Shown here piece after piece: positions 8,244-13,922 of a stretch of 13,922 bases of DNA. Both the position numbers and the translations under genes were made by a program. The stretch is from Psychrosphaera sp. (GTDB lineage: Bacteria; Pseudomonadota; Gammaproteobacteria; Enterobacterales; Alteromonadaceae). The number at the start of each line of letters is the position of its first letter. The stretch's first letter is position 1. The stretch spans positions 1 through 13,922 of the forward strand of contig JAOHFM010000040.1 in NCBI GenBank assembly GCA_028098005.1, in the 5' to 3' direction. The notes below the pieces were generated by a model, which saw nothing but the letters and a program-made list of their open reading frames with translations, was not told the DNA's origin and ran no database searches.

Positions 8244-8290
8244 TAGGCAAATTCCGGTTATTGTAGCTAAGAGATCGAGTTTAGGCTAGG
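8226..8290 (-). promoter_or_regulatory. Long-range stem in the carAB leader
   Basis: Minus-strand CCTAGCCT (8290-8283) can pair with AGGCTAAGG (8234-8226), 8 bp with one bulged A. The 3' arm is codons R4-L5-R6 of the leader ORF. The same AGGC can instead pair with GCCT at 8248-8245 to form a short local hairpin that includes the leader ATG. The two foldings exclude each other, as in attenuation-type leaders. Function is inferred. Confidence 0.3.
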
Positions 8291-8293
8291 AAA

Positions 8294-8330
8294 ATTATAT
8301 AAAATTGTAAAAATAGGCGCTTTGCGTAAA
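8294..8330 (-). promoter_or_regulatory. Candidate promoter region of carAB
   Basis: Two -10-like boxes occur on the minus strand: TATAAT (8294-8299), perfect but without a recognisable -35 at 17 bp, and TACAAT (8304-8309), with TTTACG (8325-8330) at 15 bp. A start about 7 nt beyond TATAAT would give a leader of about 115 nt. E. coli carAB also has tandem promoters, but I see no convincing ArgR box here and only half a PurR-like site (ACGCAAA). Confidence 0.35.
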
Positions 8331-8338
8331 ATCAGCCC

Positions 8339-8364
8339 TTTAGACACTATTAAACGTGTCTAAA
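8339..8364 (-). terminator. Perfect 9-bp hairpin just after dapB (weak terminator candidate)
   Basis: The arms TTTAGACAC and GTGTCTAAA pair without mismatch around an 8-nt loop, starting 2 nt after the dapB stop. The sequence after the stem (GGGCTGATTTTACG) lacks an immediate T-run. It may be an inefficient terminator, an mRNA 3'-end stabiliser or a processing signal between dapB and carAB. Confidence 0.4.
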
Positions 8365-8366
8365 AC

Positions 8367-9167
8367 TTAAAAACCAAGCACATCCTGCATATCAAACAAC
8401 CCTTTTTGTTTTTTAGCAACCCATGCTGCAGCCCTTATAGCCCCTTTCGCAAAGGTAAGTCTATCTGTTGCTTTGTGGGTTATTTCAAGTCTTTCGCCTA
8501 TATCTGCGAATAAAGCGGTATGTTCACCTACTATATCGCCCGCCCTAAGACTGGCAAAGCCAATACTGCCCTGATTTCTTTCACCAACTATGTTATTTCT
8601 ATCGTACTCGGCAACGTCGGCGAGATTAACGCCTAGTCCATCCGCAATATATTCACCCATTGTGATAGCCGTACCTGAAGGTGCATCTTTTTTATGACGG
8701 TGATGCGACTCCACTATCTCAATATCAGATTGCGCCCCCATAACCTGTGCCGCAGTTTTCAATAGGCTATTCATTAAGTTAACGCCTGTACTAAAATTAG
8801 TCGCGTAGACAATGGCAATCTTTTCTGCCGCTTTTTCTATGAGAACCTTTTGTTCTTCTGATAGTCCAGTTACCCCAATAACTAAATTACATTTATTATT
8901 AACACACCAGCTTATGTGGTTTTCCAGAGCTTCTGGTAATGTAAAATCGATCCATACATTACTATCCGCTACAGATTCAGCGGACTCTGAAATTAAACTA
9001 ACGCCGTATTTAGCTTCACCAATTAGCTCTCCAATATCTGCTCCAATTAACGAAGAGCTGCTTCTTACAAATGCCGCTGAGATATTAACAACGTCACTCT
9101 CAATACCTGCTTCAACTAATTTTTTACCCATTCGGCCATTGGCGCCAAATATTCCAACGTTTGTCAT
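8367..9167 (-). CDS. dapB: 4-hydroxy-tetrahydrodipicolinate reductase
   Basis: DapB reduces hydroxy-tetrahydrodipicolinate with NAD(P)H in the diaminopimelate/lysine pathway, supplying lysine and peptidoglycan. The chosen form is 266 residues (E. coli 273). The N-terminal dinucleotide-binding motif is G8-A-N-G11-R-M-G14; the signature ESHHRHKKDAPSGTA carries H155, H156 and K159, equivalent to E. coli H159, H160 and K163. The frame is open 36 codons further upstream to 9275, but that extension (Phe/Leu/Tyr-rich) has no family counterpart. The ATG at 9165-9167 has AGAGAG 6 nt upstream and puts the Rossmann motif at the usual place. It precedes carAB in the same direction, the common gammaproteobacterial order, with a hairpin and the carA leader between them. 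Confidence 0.96.
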   Translation of the reverse strand: MTNVGIFGANGRMGKKLVEAGIESDVVNISAAFVRSSSSLIGADIGELIGEAKYGVSLISESAESVADSNVWIDFTLPEALENHISWCVNNKCNLVIGVTGLSEEQKVLIEKAAEKIAIVYATNFSTGVNLMNSLLKTAAQVMGAQSDIEIVESHHRHKKDAPSGTAITMGEYIADGLGVNLADVAEYDRNNIVGERNQGSIGFASLRAGDIVGEHTALFADIGERLEITHKATDRLTFAKGAIRAAAWVAKKQKGLFDMQDVLGF

Positions 9168-9314
9168 TACCTGCTCTCTGCTGCTTGTTGTATTTATGAT
9201 GAAATAATACAGTAAACCATTAAAACTTAAATAAAACAGTTTCAATAAAAAGTAGTTTTTGCCGATACGTTTCATATACTGAATAAAACTAAAACCTATA
9301 AAAGAGAGTTTAAT

Positions 9315-9959
9315 GTGAAGTTAATTAAAACGTTAACCGTTATATCCACGCTAATTTTACTATCGGCGTGTCAATCTGCTTATTATGCTGCGATGGAAAA
9401 AGTAGGCGTTCACAAACGTGAAATCTTGGTTGATAGAGTAGAAGAAGCAAGAGATGCGCAAACAGAAACCCAAGAAGAGTTTAAATCTGCATATGAGCGA
9501 TTGGTTTTATTGACAAATTTTGAAGGTGGCGAAATTGAGAAAGTTTATAATCAACTTAACGATGATTATGAATCTAGTTTCAAATCGGCAGCTTTAGTTA
9601 GTAAAAAAATTGATAACGTAGAAGACGTCGCAGAAGACTTATTTGATGAGTGGCAAGAAGAGCTAACGCAATACAGCAATGCGAACCTTAGAAGTGCTAG
9701 TGAAAAGAAGTTAAAACAAACTGAGCGTCAATTTTCACAATTGTTAAGAAGCATGCGCAGAGCTGAGTCTAAGATGGACCCAATTTTGGCGACACTTAAA
9801 GACAACGTACTTTACCTTAAGCACAACCTAAACGCTGCTGCAGTATCTGCTATAAAAGGTGAGTTTGATTCTTTAAAAACAGAAATTTCAGCACTCATTG
9901 CCGATATGGGTAAAGCGGTAGATGAATCGAACCAGTTTATTGCTACTCTAAAAAAGTAA
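9315..9959 (+). CDS. DUF2959-family lipoprotein
   Basis: This 214-residue protein has a lipoprotein signal: K2 and K5, a hydrophobic stretch 7-16 and the lipobox L16-S-A-C19. Gln at +2 suggests sorting to the outer membrane. The mature part is almost wholly helical, rich in Glu, Lys and Gln, with coiled-coil character (about 30-210). The block YYAAMEKVGVHKREILVDRV after the cysteine is the hallmark of DUF2959. No function is known to me. The start is GTG, because AGAGAG lies 6 nt upstream and the overlapping ATG at 9313 is followed at once by TGA. It is transcribed divergently from dapB; a -10-like TATACT lies at 9275-9280. It shares a bidirectional terminator with grpE. Confidence 0.85.
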   Translation: MKLIKTLTVISTLILLSACQSAYYAAMEKVGVHKREILVDRVEEARDAQTETQEEFKSAYERLVLLTNFEGGEIEKVYNQLNDDYESSFKSAALVSKKIDNVEDVAEDLFDEWQEELTQYSNANLRSASEKKLKQTERQFSQLLRSMRRAESKMDPILATLKDNVLYLKHNLNAAAVSAIKGEFDSLKTEISALIADMGKAVDESNQFIATLKK

Positions 9960-10030
9960 TTCTTGTTTTATTTTCTTTCAAAGCTTAATTAACTTAAAGC
10001 TCTAAAAGTCATTCTTTAGAAAACAAGCAC

Positions 10031-10058
10031 AAAAAAAGCACCTCAAGGTGCTTTTTTT
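10031..10058. terminator. Bidirectional intrinsic terminator
   Basis: The core stem GCACC/GGTGC around a TCAA tetraloop is flanked by seven A on the left and seven T on the right, so the whole is a 12-bp inverted repeat. It gives a U-tract in both directions. It can end the DUF2959 gene (stop 72 nt upstream on +) and hrcA-grpE (stop 19 nt upstream on -). Confidence 0.92.
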
Positions 10059-10076
10059 ATTACGCTCAATTAAATA

Positions 10077-10679
10077 TTATTCAGCGGCTTTAGATACCAT
10101 AACCATAGCAGGACGCAACAAACGACCATTTAAAGTGAAACCTTTTTGCATAACAGCGATAACCGTATTTGGCTCTACGTCTGCAGATGGTTGCATTGCC
10201 ATTGCTTGGTGAAATTCAGCATTGAATTTTTGACCTTGAGGATCAACAATCTCAACGCCAAATTTTGATACCGCATCAACAAATGACTTTTGAGTTAATT
10301 CAACACCTTCTAATACAGGCTTTAATGTTTCGTTTTCTTTATCAGAGAACTCAATAGCTCGTTCCATGTTGTCAATAACAGGCAACAATTCATTCACAAA
10401 CTTTTCAAGGGCAAACTTTCTTGCCTTCTCAACATCTTGTGCTGCGCGTCTGCGAATATTTTCAACATCTGCTGCGGCTCGAACAACTGATTCTTTTTGA
10501 GCATCAATTTGTGCATTTGCTGCCGCTAAGTCAGCTTGTAACTTTGCAATTTGATCATCAACAGTCTCTATAGATGCATCAACGTTTTCAGCGTTTACTT
10601 CTTCAGTAACCACTTCTGCTTCGTTAATCTCTACTTCTTGGGCATTTTCTGCTTGTTTATTAGTCTCTTGTTCAGACAT
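10077..10679 (-). CDS. grpE: GrpE, nucleotide exchange factor of DnaK
   Basis: GrpE releases ADP from DnaK and so drives its chaperone cycle; it acts as a dimer in the cytosol. At 200 residues it is near the E. coli length (197). It has an acidic disordered N-terminus (about 1-40), a long coiled-coil helix with the LAAANAQID and [23 protein letters not shown] segments (about 45-100), a four-helix-bundle region, and the C-terminal beta domain that docks on DnaK ([11 protein letters not shown] to the end, with [14 protein letters not shown]). It lies 60 nt downstream of hrcA. Its own sigma32 promoter lies partly in the end of hrcA, giving a 5' leader of about 45 nt with GGAG about 11 nt before the ATG. 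No dnaK or dnaJ is beside it. Confidence 0.97.
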   Translation of the reverse strand: MSEQETNKQAENAQEVEINEAEVVTEEVNAENVDASIETVDDQIAKLQADLAAANAQIDAQKESVVRAAADVENIRRRAAQDVEKARKFALEKFVNELLPVIDNMERAIEFSDKENETLKPVLEGVELTQKSFVDAVSKFGVEIVDPQGQKFNAEFHQAMAMQPSADVEPNTVIAVMQKGFTLNGRLLRPAMVMVSKAAE

Positions 10680-10730
10680 GAGTCTTACTACTCCAAACTG
10701 ATGTGTTAAATAAAATGTGTATGGTGCGTA

Positions 10731-10758
10731 TTATGGGGATTACTGCTGATGATTCAAG
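10731..10758 (-). promoter_or_regulatory. sigma32 (RpoH) heat-shock promoter of grpE
   Basis: On the minus strand, CTTGAAT (10752-10758) is followed after 13 bp by CCCCATAA (10731-10738). The RpoH consensus is CTTGAAA, a 12-15 bp spacer, then CCCCATnT; the E. coli dnaK P1 promoter also has 13 bp between these blocks by my count. The -35 lies within the last codons of hrcA and the hrcA stop codon falls in the spacer. The predicted start is about 45 nt before the grpE ATG. Confidence 0.8.
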
Positions 10759-11768
10759 GCCGAAGTAAGAATATTCGTCGATAAATCGACAGATAATATG
10801 ACCGATTGATAGTCCATGCGTTTAGGGCCCACCACTGCCATAACACCTGCGACTTTATTGTCTTTGTAAAACGACTTTGCAACAATGGAACAGTTCTTCA
10901 AAGAGTCGATGCCAATTTCATCGCCAATAAAAACGTGTACATTCTGGCTTGAACAGCATGAAGAAAACAAAGGTTGCAGTACTGATATATTTGAAACGCT
11001 TTTTAACACCTTTCTCAGGTTTGCTGTATCAGTGGCAATCTCATCGTGCAGTAATCTCGTTTCTCCTGCTCTAAAAAGTACCTGCTCATTTAACTCTACC
11101 GCATCGCCAAATAATGCAGCCTTAACTAAGGCCTGCACGTCTTCACCCGACTGCTTCATAAAATAAGAGAGTCGCTGTTGCCCTTCTTCCAAGGAAAAGC
11201 CAGCCAAAGCGGAATTAAGCATTTGTAAGGTGTTCTGAAGCAAAACGTCCGTCACAACAAATGGTAAATCTACTACTCGGTTTTGAACCTCGTCGTGCTG
11301 GTCAATTAACACGCACAACAAACGTTGATCAGCTAGGCGCACAAGTTCTAACTGGCGGATCATGACATTGTTTGTTTTTGGCATGGCAACAAGTCCGGTT
11401 AGATTAGTCATGTCCGCTATCATTCGAGCGGCTTTGTTGCACATTTCTGGAGGTGTTTTTGACTTTTCTAGGCTGGCGCTGAGTTGCTGTAACATACCTT
11501 CGTCGGCAGATTCAAAGCTGAGCAATTGGTTAACATAGTGACGTAACCCTGCTGTAGTCGGTATTCGGCCTGCACTTGTGTGAGGTGAATAAATAAAACC
11601 ATCGCGCTCTAACCCCATCATTACGTTTCTAATGGTTGCTGGGCTTGCATTAATACCAGACTCTGCCACGATAAACTTAGATGATATTGGCACCCCTAGC
11701 GACAAATAACTTTTTATCACTAGTTCAAGTACCGCTTCAGTTCTTTGATTTTTATTTATTTTTATCAT
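10740..11768 (-). CDS. hrcA: Heat-inducible transcription repressor HrcA
   Basis: HrcA binds the CIRCE operator of chaperone operons and is kept active by GroEL; on heat shock it lets go. At 342 residues it has the family's usual length. The N-terminal winged helix-turn-helix (about 1-80) shows SPATIRNVM and the strongly conserved SPHTSAGRIPT-AGLRHYV run (61-79); a GAF-like and dimerisation region follows. It is transcribed first, grpE second, 60 nt later. No ribosome binding site is obvious before the ATG and no CIRCE-like repeat lies in its promoter region, so self-repression through CIRCE is not supported. HrcA is patchy in gammaproteobacteria and absent from E. coli, which relies on sigma32 alone; here both appear together. 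It is divergent from nadK. Confidence 0.95.
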   Translation of the reverse strand: MIKINKNQRTEAVLELVIKSYLSLGVPISSKFIVAESGINASPATIRNVMMGLERDGFIYSPHTSAGRIPTTAGLRHYVNQLLSFESADEGMLQQLSASLEKSKTPPEMCNKAARMIADMTNLTGLVAMPKTNNVMIRQLELVRLADQRLLCVLIDQHDEVQNRVVDLPFVVTDVLLQNTLQMLNSALAGFSLEEGQQRLSYFMKQSGEDVQALVKAALFGDAVELNEQVLFRAGETRLLHDEIATDTANLRKVLKSVSNISVLQPLFSSCCSSQNVHVFIGDEIGIDSLKNCSIVAKSFYKDNKVAGVMAVVGPKRMDYQSVILSVDLSTNILTSALNHQQ

Positions 11769-11815
11769 CTAAATTAATACTCTGACTTCAATTTCAGGGT
11801 GAAACAAGCTATAAC

Positions 11816-11831
11816 GCATTAATGCTATTAT
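11816..11831 (+). promoter_or_regulatory. Extended -10 promoter of nadK with overlapping palindrome
   Basis: TGcTATTAT (11823-11831) is an extended -10 element, which can work without a -35; none is visible at 17 bp. A perfect 10-bp palindrome GCATTAATGC (11816-11825) abuts and overlaps it, so a dimeric regulator could bind here. The start would lie about 15 nt before the nadK ATG. Confidence 0.4.
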
Positions 11832-11853
11832 TTGGGCGATTCGGAATTATTCA

Positions 11854-12735
11854 ATGGACAAACACTTTAAAACAATTGGTTTGATTGGCAAAGCAAATCA
11901 CCAAGAGACAATGCAAACCGTAAATGAGCTATATGAGTTCTTAAAAAATGAAAAAGTTGTTGTCATTGTTGATGAGCAGATTGCTGAATATGTATCTGAT
12001 AGTCAAATAGAATCTGCTAGTTTAGTTGACCTTGGTAAACGCTGTGATTTGGCAATTGTTGTCGGCGGTGATGGCAACATGTTAGGAGCAGCTCGTGTAC
12101 TAAGCCGCTTTGATGTTGCGGTTATCGGCGTAAATCGCGGTAACCTTGGCTTTTTGACCGATTTAGATCCTGAAGATTTTAAAACAACCTTAAAGTCGGT
12201 ACTTGCTGGTGAATTTAAAACTGAGATGCGCTTTTTGCTCGATGTTAGTGTTCATCGGCACCAAACCGTAAAAGCAAGTAACTCTGCTGTGAATGAAGTT
12301 GTACTCCATGCCGACAAAATTGCGCACATGATTGAGTTTGAGGCCTACATAAACAACAGTTTTGTATTCCACCAACGCTCTGACGGTTTAATAGTAAGTA
12401 CCCCTACAGGTTCAACGGCTTACTCTTTGTCTGGTGGAGGCCCAATTGTCCATCCTGACTTAAACGCAATGTCGTTAATTCCAATGTTTCCCCACACCCT
12501 AAGCAGTAGACCTTTGGTTGTGGATGCTGACAGTGAAGTTCGTATTGTTGTATCAAATTCCAATGATGCTCAACTTCAAATTAGCTGTGATAGCCATATC
12601 ATGCTTTCTGTCATGCCAGGTGATGAAATTATCATTAAAAAACACCCTCTTGGTTTAAGACTGATTCATCCGGTTGCATACGACTATTACGATGTATTGA
12701 GAAAGAAACTCAACTGGGGCAAACAAAACTACTAA
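11854..12735 (+). CDS. nadK: NAD kinase
   Basis: NadK phosphorylates NAD to NADP with ATP and so sets the NADPH pool. The 293-residue protein matches E. coli NadK (292) in length. It shows the diphosphate-binding GGDG (71-74) followed by N-M-L-G, the NRGNLGFLTDL block (94-104), the NE pair (147-148) and the glycine-rich STPTGSTAYSLSGGGP signature (182-197). The start has a weak GGAA about 8 nt upstream. It is divergent from hrcA and followed after 91 nt by recN in the same direction, the gammaproteobacterial order nadK-recN. No clear terminator separates the two, but recN has its own SOS promoter. Confidence 0.97.
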   Translation: MDKHFKTIGLIGKANHQETMQTVNELYEFLKNEKVVVIVDEQIAEYVSDSQIESASLVDLGKRCDLAIVVGGDGNMLGAARVLSRFDVAVIGVNRGNLGFLTDLDPEDFKTTLKSVLAGEFKTEMRFLLDVSVHRHQTVKASNSAVNEVVLHADKIAHMIEFEAYINNSFVFHQRSDGLIVSTPTGSTAYSLSGGGPIVHPDLNAMSLIPMFPHTLSSRPLVVDADSEVRIVVSNSNDAQLQISCDSHIMLSVMPGDEIIIKKHPLGLRLIHPVAYDYYDVLRKKLNWGKQNY

Positions 12736-12761
12736 AATTTTTATATTCAATTGAATTAAAA

Positions 12762-12791
12762 TTGGACAGACTCACGAAAACCAATTACTGT
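12762..12791 (+). promoter_or_regulatory. Promoter of recN
   Basis: TTGGAC (12762-12767) lies 18 bp before TACTGT (12786-12791). The -10 is poor against consensus but coincides with the left arm of the LexA box, a common arrangement in SOS genes. The start would be about 30 nt before the recN ATG. Confidence 0.5.
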
Positions 12792-12805
12792 ATGTAACAA
12801 CAGTT
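12786..12805 (+). promoter_or_regulatory. LexA (SOS) operator of recN
   Basis: CTGT (12788-12791), 8 bp, then ACAG (12800-12803) is the gammaproteobacterial LexA core CTGT-N8-ACAG, with the usual flanking TA on the left and TT on the right. It overlaps the predicted -10, so LexA would block polymerase. recN is a classic, strongly induced SOS gene in E. coli, where it too has LexA boxes at its promoter. One box is visible here. Confidence 0.85.
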
Positions 12806-12826
12806 GTTTAATTGAATGATAAATTT

Positions 12827-13922
12827 ATGCTCGTTTCTATTGCCATTAAAAATTTTGCCATTGTTCGTCAACTCGAAGTCAATTGGCATAAAGCTATGAC
12901 CACTATTACCGGCGAAACAGGTGCCGGTAAATCTATTGCGATTGACGCCTTGGCACAAGCGCTTGGTGAGCGAAGTGATGCGTCAATGGTGAGAACCGAC
13001 GCCGATAAAGCGGAAGTTATCGCTAGCTTTGACGTAGAGAATCTACCTTCAGCAAAAGCATGGTTAAAAGAGCAAGACTTGTTAAGCGACAACGACTGCT
13101 TACTTCGAAGAGTAATATCTAAAGAAGGTCGTTCAAAAGCCTACATCAATGGCACACCAGTTCCAGCATCACAATTAAAGTCCTTAGGTTCCCAGTTAGT
13201 AAGTATTCACGGTCAACACGCACATACATTACTCACTAAGCCTGACTTCCAACGAAGTCTTCTTGATGAGTTTGGCGGCTCCACTACGTTATCTCAACAA
13301 GTGTCTAACGCTTACAAACAGTGGCATGAAAAAAGCCGTCAATTAGAAACATTAAAGCAACAACAAGAGGAGTTCAGTGCTCAAAAGCAGTTGCTTCAAT
13401 ATCAAGTTGATGAGCTCGTTGAGGCAAATCTAGTTATTGACGAATATACTGAAATTGAAAAAGAGCACCAACGTTTGCATCATGGTCAAGAGCTGCTTTC
13501 TAGTAGTCTTCAAGCATTAGATCTTCTATATGAAAATGAAGACGGTAATGCCTATTCTGTTTTACAAAATGTTATGTCTACGCTTAACCGTTCTGTCGCA
13601 ATTGATGAGCAACTGTCTCAAACTGTTGAACTGCTTAATACCGCCCTAATACAACTTGAAGAGGGTGCAGGTGAATTAAGAAATTATTCAGACAATTTAG
13701 ACATCAACCCCCAACGTTTAAGTGAAATAGAAATTCGATTGTCCTCGTTAGTGGACTTGGCACGTAAACACCAAGTTGAGCCTAACGACTTACCAGCTAA
13801 ATTAGAGTCATTAACCCAAGAGTTAGAAGGCTTGTCGATTACAGATGAAAAGCTAGATGCATTAGAGCTTGAGATTGAGCAAGCTAAAGGGGAATACTTT
13901 GAGTTGGCAAAAAAATTAACTC
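12827..13922 (+). CDS. recN: DNA repair protein RecN (5' part, cut by the window edge)
   Basis: RecN is an SMC-like ATPase that joins DNA ends and sister chromatids during double-strand break repair. The window holds the first 365 codons of what is normally about 555; the frame stays open to the right edge. The N-terminus MLVSIAIKNFAIV aligns with E. coli MLAQLTISNFAIV, which supports this ATG despite a weak ribosome site. Walker A is GETGAGKS (29-36). After about residue 120 come SIHGQHAHTLLTKP and then a long Gln/Glu/Leu-rich coiled coil (about 150-365). The ABC signature and Walker B would lie beyond the edge. It is controlled by the LexA box 22 nt upstream. Confidence 0.96.
   Translation, partial: MLVSIAIKNFAIVRQLEVNWHKAMTTITGETGAGKSIAIDALAQALGERSDASMVRTDADKAEVIASFDVENLPSAKAWLKEQDLLSDNDCLLRRVISKEGRSKAYINGTPVPASQLKSLGSQLVSIHGQHAHTLLTKPDFQRSLLDEFGGSTTLSQQVSNAYKQWHEKSRQLETLKQQQEEFSAQKQLLQYQVDELVEANLVIDEYTEIEKEHQRLHHGQELLSSSLQALDLLYENEDGNAYSVLQNVMSTLNRSVAIDEQLSQTVELLNTALIQLEEGAGELRNYSDNLDINPQRLSEIEIRLSSLVDLARKHQVEPNDLPAKLESLTQELEGLSITDEKLDALELEIEQAKGEYFELAKKLT

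Noticed and set aside
8317..8330. PurR operator in the carA promoter region (ACGCAAA)
   Set aside because: Only the left half matches; the right half of the dyad is absent.
9168..9275. A 36-codon N-terminal extension of dapB up to an ATG at 9275
   Set aside because: The extension is hydrophobic and has no family counterpart; the internal ATG at 9167 has AGAGAG at 6 nt and places the GxxGxxG motif correctly.
11785..11802. A sigma32 -35-like TTTCACCCTGAA upstream of hrcA
   Set aside because: It lacks a base of the consensus CCCTTGAA and no CCCCAT block follows at 12-15 bp.
11769..11805. A CIRCE-like operator upstream of hrcA (GAGTATTAA as right half)
   Set aside because: The only left-half candidate, GTTTCACCC, matches about 5 of 9 bases and is 14 rather than 9 nt away; this is not a CIRCE.
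12736..12763. Terminator after nadK based on the TTCAATTGAA palindrome
   Set aside because: All pairs but the two central G-C are A-T, the stem is 5-6 bp and no T-tract follows.
12868..13092. Minus-strand open frame inside recN
   Set aside because: It lies opposite the conserved Walker A region of recN and has no independent support.

Overview
The window is a mostly chromosomal-core stretch from a low-GC gammaproteobacterium. Protein similarity recalled from E. coli is very high for CarA, CarB, DapB, YbbN/CnoX, NadK and RecN. The DUF2959 lipoprotein and the order dapB-carA-carB-greA point to a marine Alteromonadales-type organism (Colwellia/Thalassotalea-like). Genus cannot be fixed from the sequence alone.

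Layout. Positions 1-360 are non-coding and hold a strong rRNA-type sigma70 promoter firing leftward out of the window. A two-gene rightward unit follows: a GNAT acetyltransferase (TTG start) and, 3 nt later, a PuuB-like FAD amine oxidoreductase. Convergent to it is ybbN/cnoX (leftward, own promoter). Further right, read leftward, comes dapB, then a structured leader, then carA-carB-greA ending in a clean intrinsic terminator. Divergent from dapB is a DUF2959 outer-membrane lipoprotein (GTG start). It shares a bidirectional terminator with hrcA-grpE, which reads leftward. Divergent from hrcA is nadK, followed by an SOS-controlled recN that is cut by the right edge.

How the genes work together. 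carAB makes carbamoyl phosphate for pyrimidine and arginine synthesis, and its co-transcribed partner greA rescues backtracked RNA polymerase. dapB sits upstream and feeds lysine and peptidoglycan synthesis. The right half is stress biology: HrcA (heat-shock repressor), GrpE (DnaK nucleotide exchange), NadK (NADP supply) and RecN (double-strand break repair). YbbN/CnoX on the left is a chaperone-type thioredoxin.

The best regulatory signals are a near-consensus sigma32 promoter for grpE embedded in the 3' end of hrcA, a LexA box at recN, and an unusual carA leader. That leader has a 24-codon ORF with five rare-codon arginines (AGG/AGA), a perfect 8-bp hairpin, and a TGA stop overlapping the TTG start of carA. 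No phage, CRISPR, insertion sequence or defence system was found. No wholly new system can be claimed; the carA leader is the strongest candidate for something not already catalogued.
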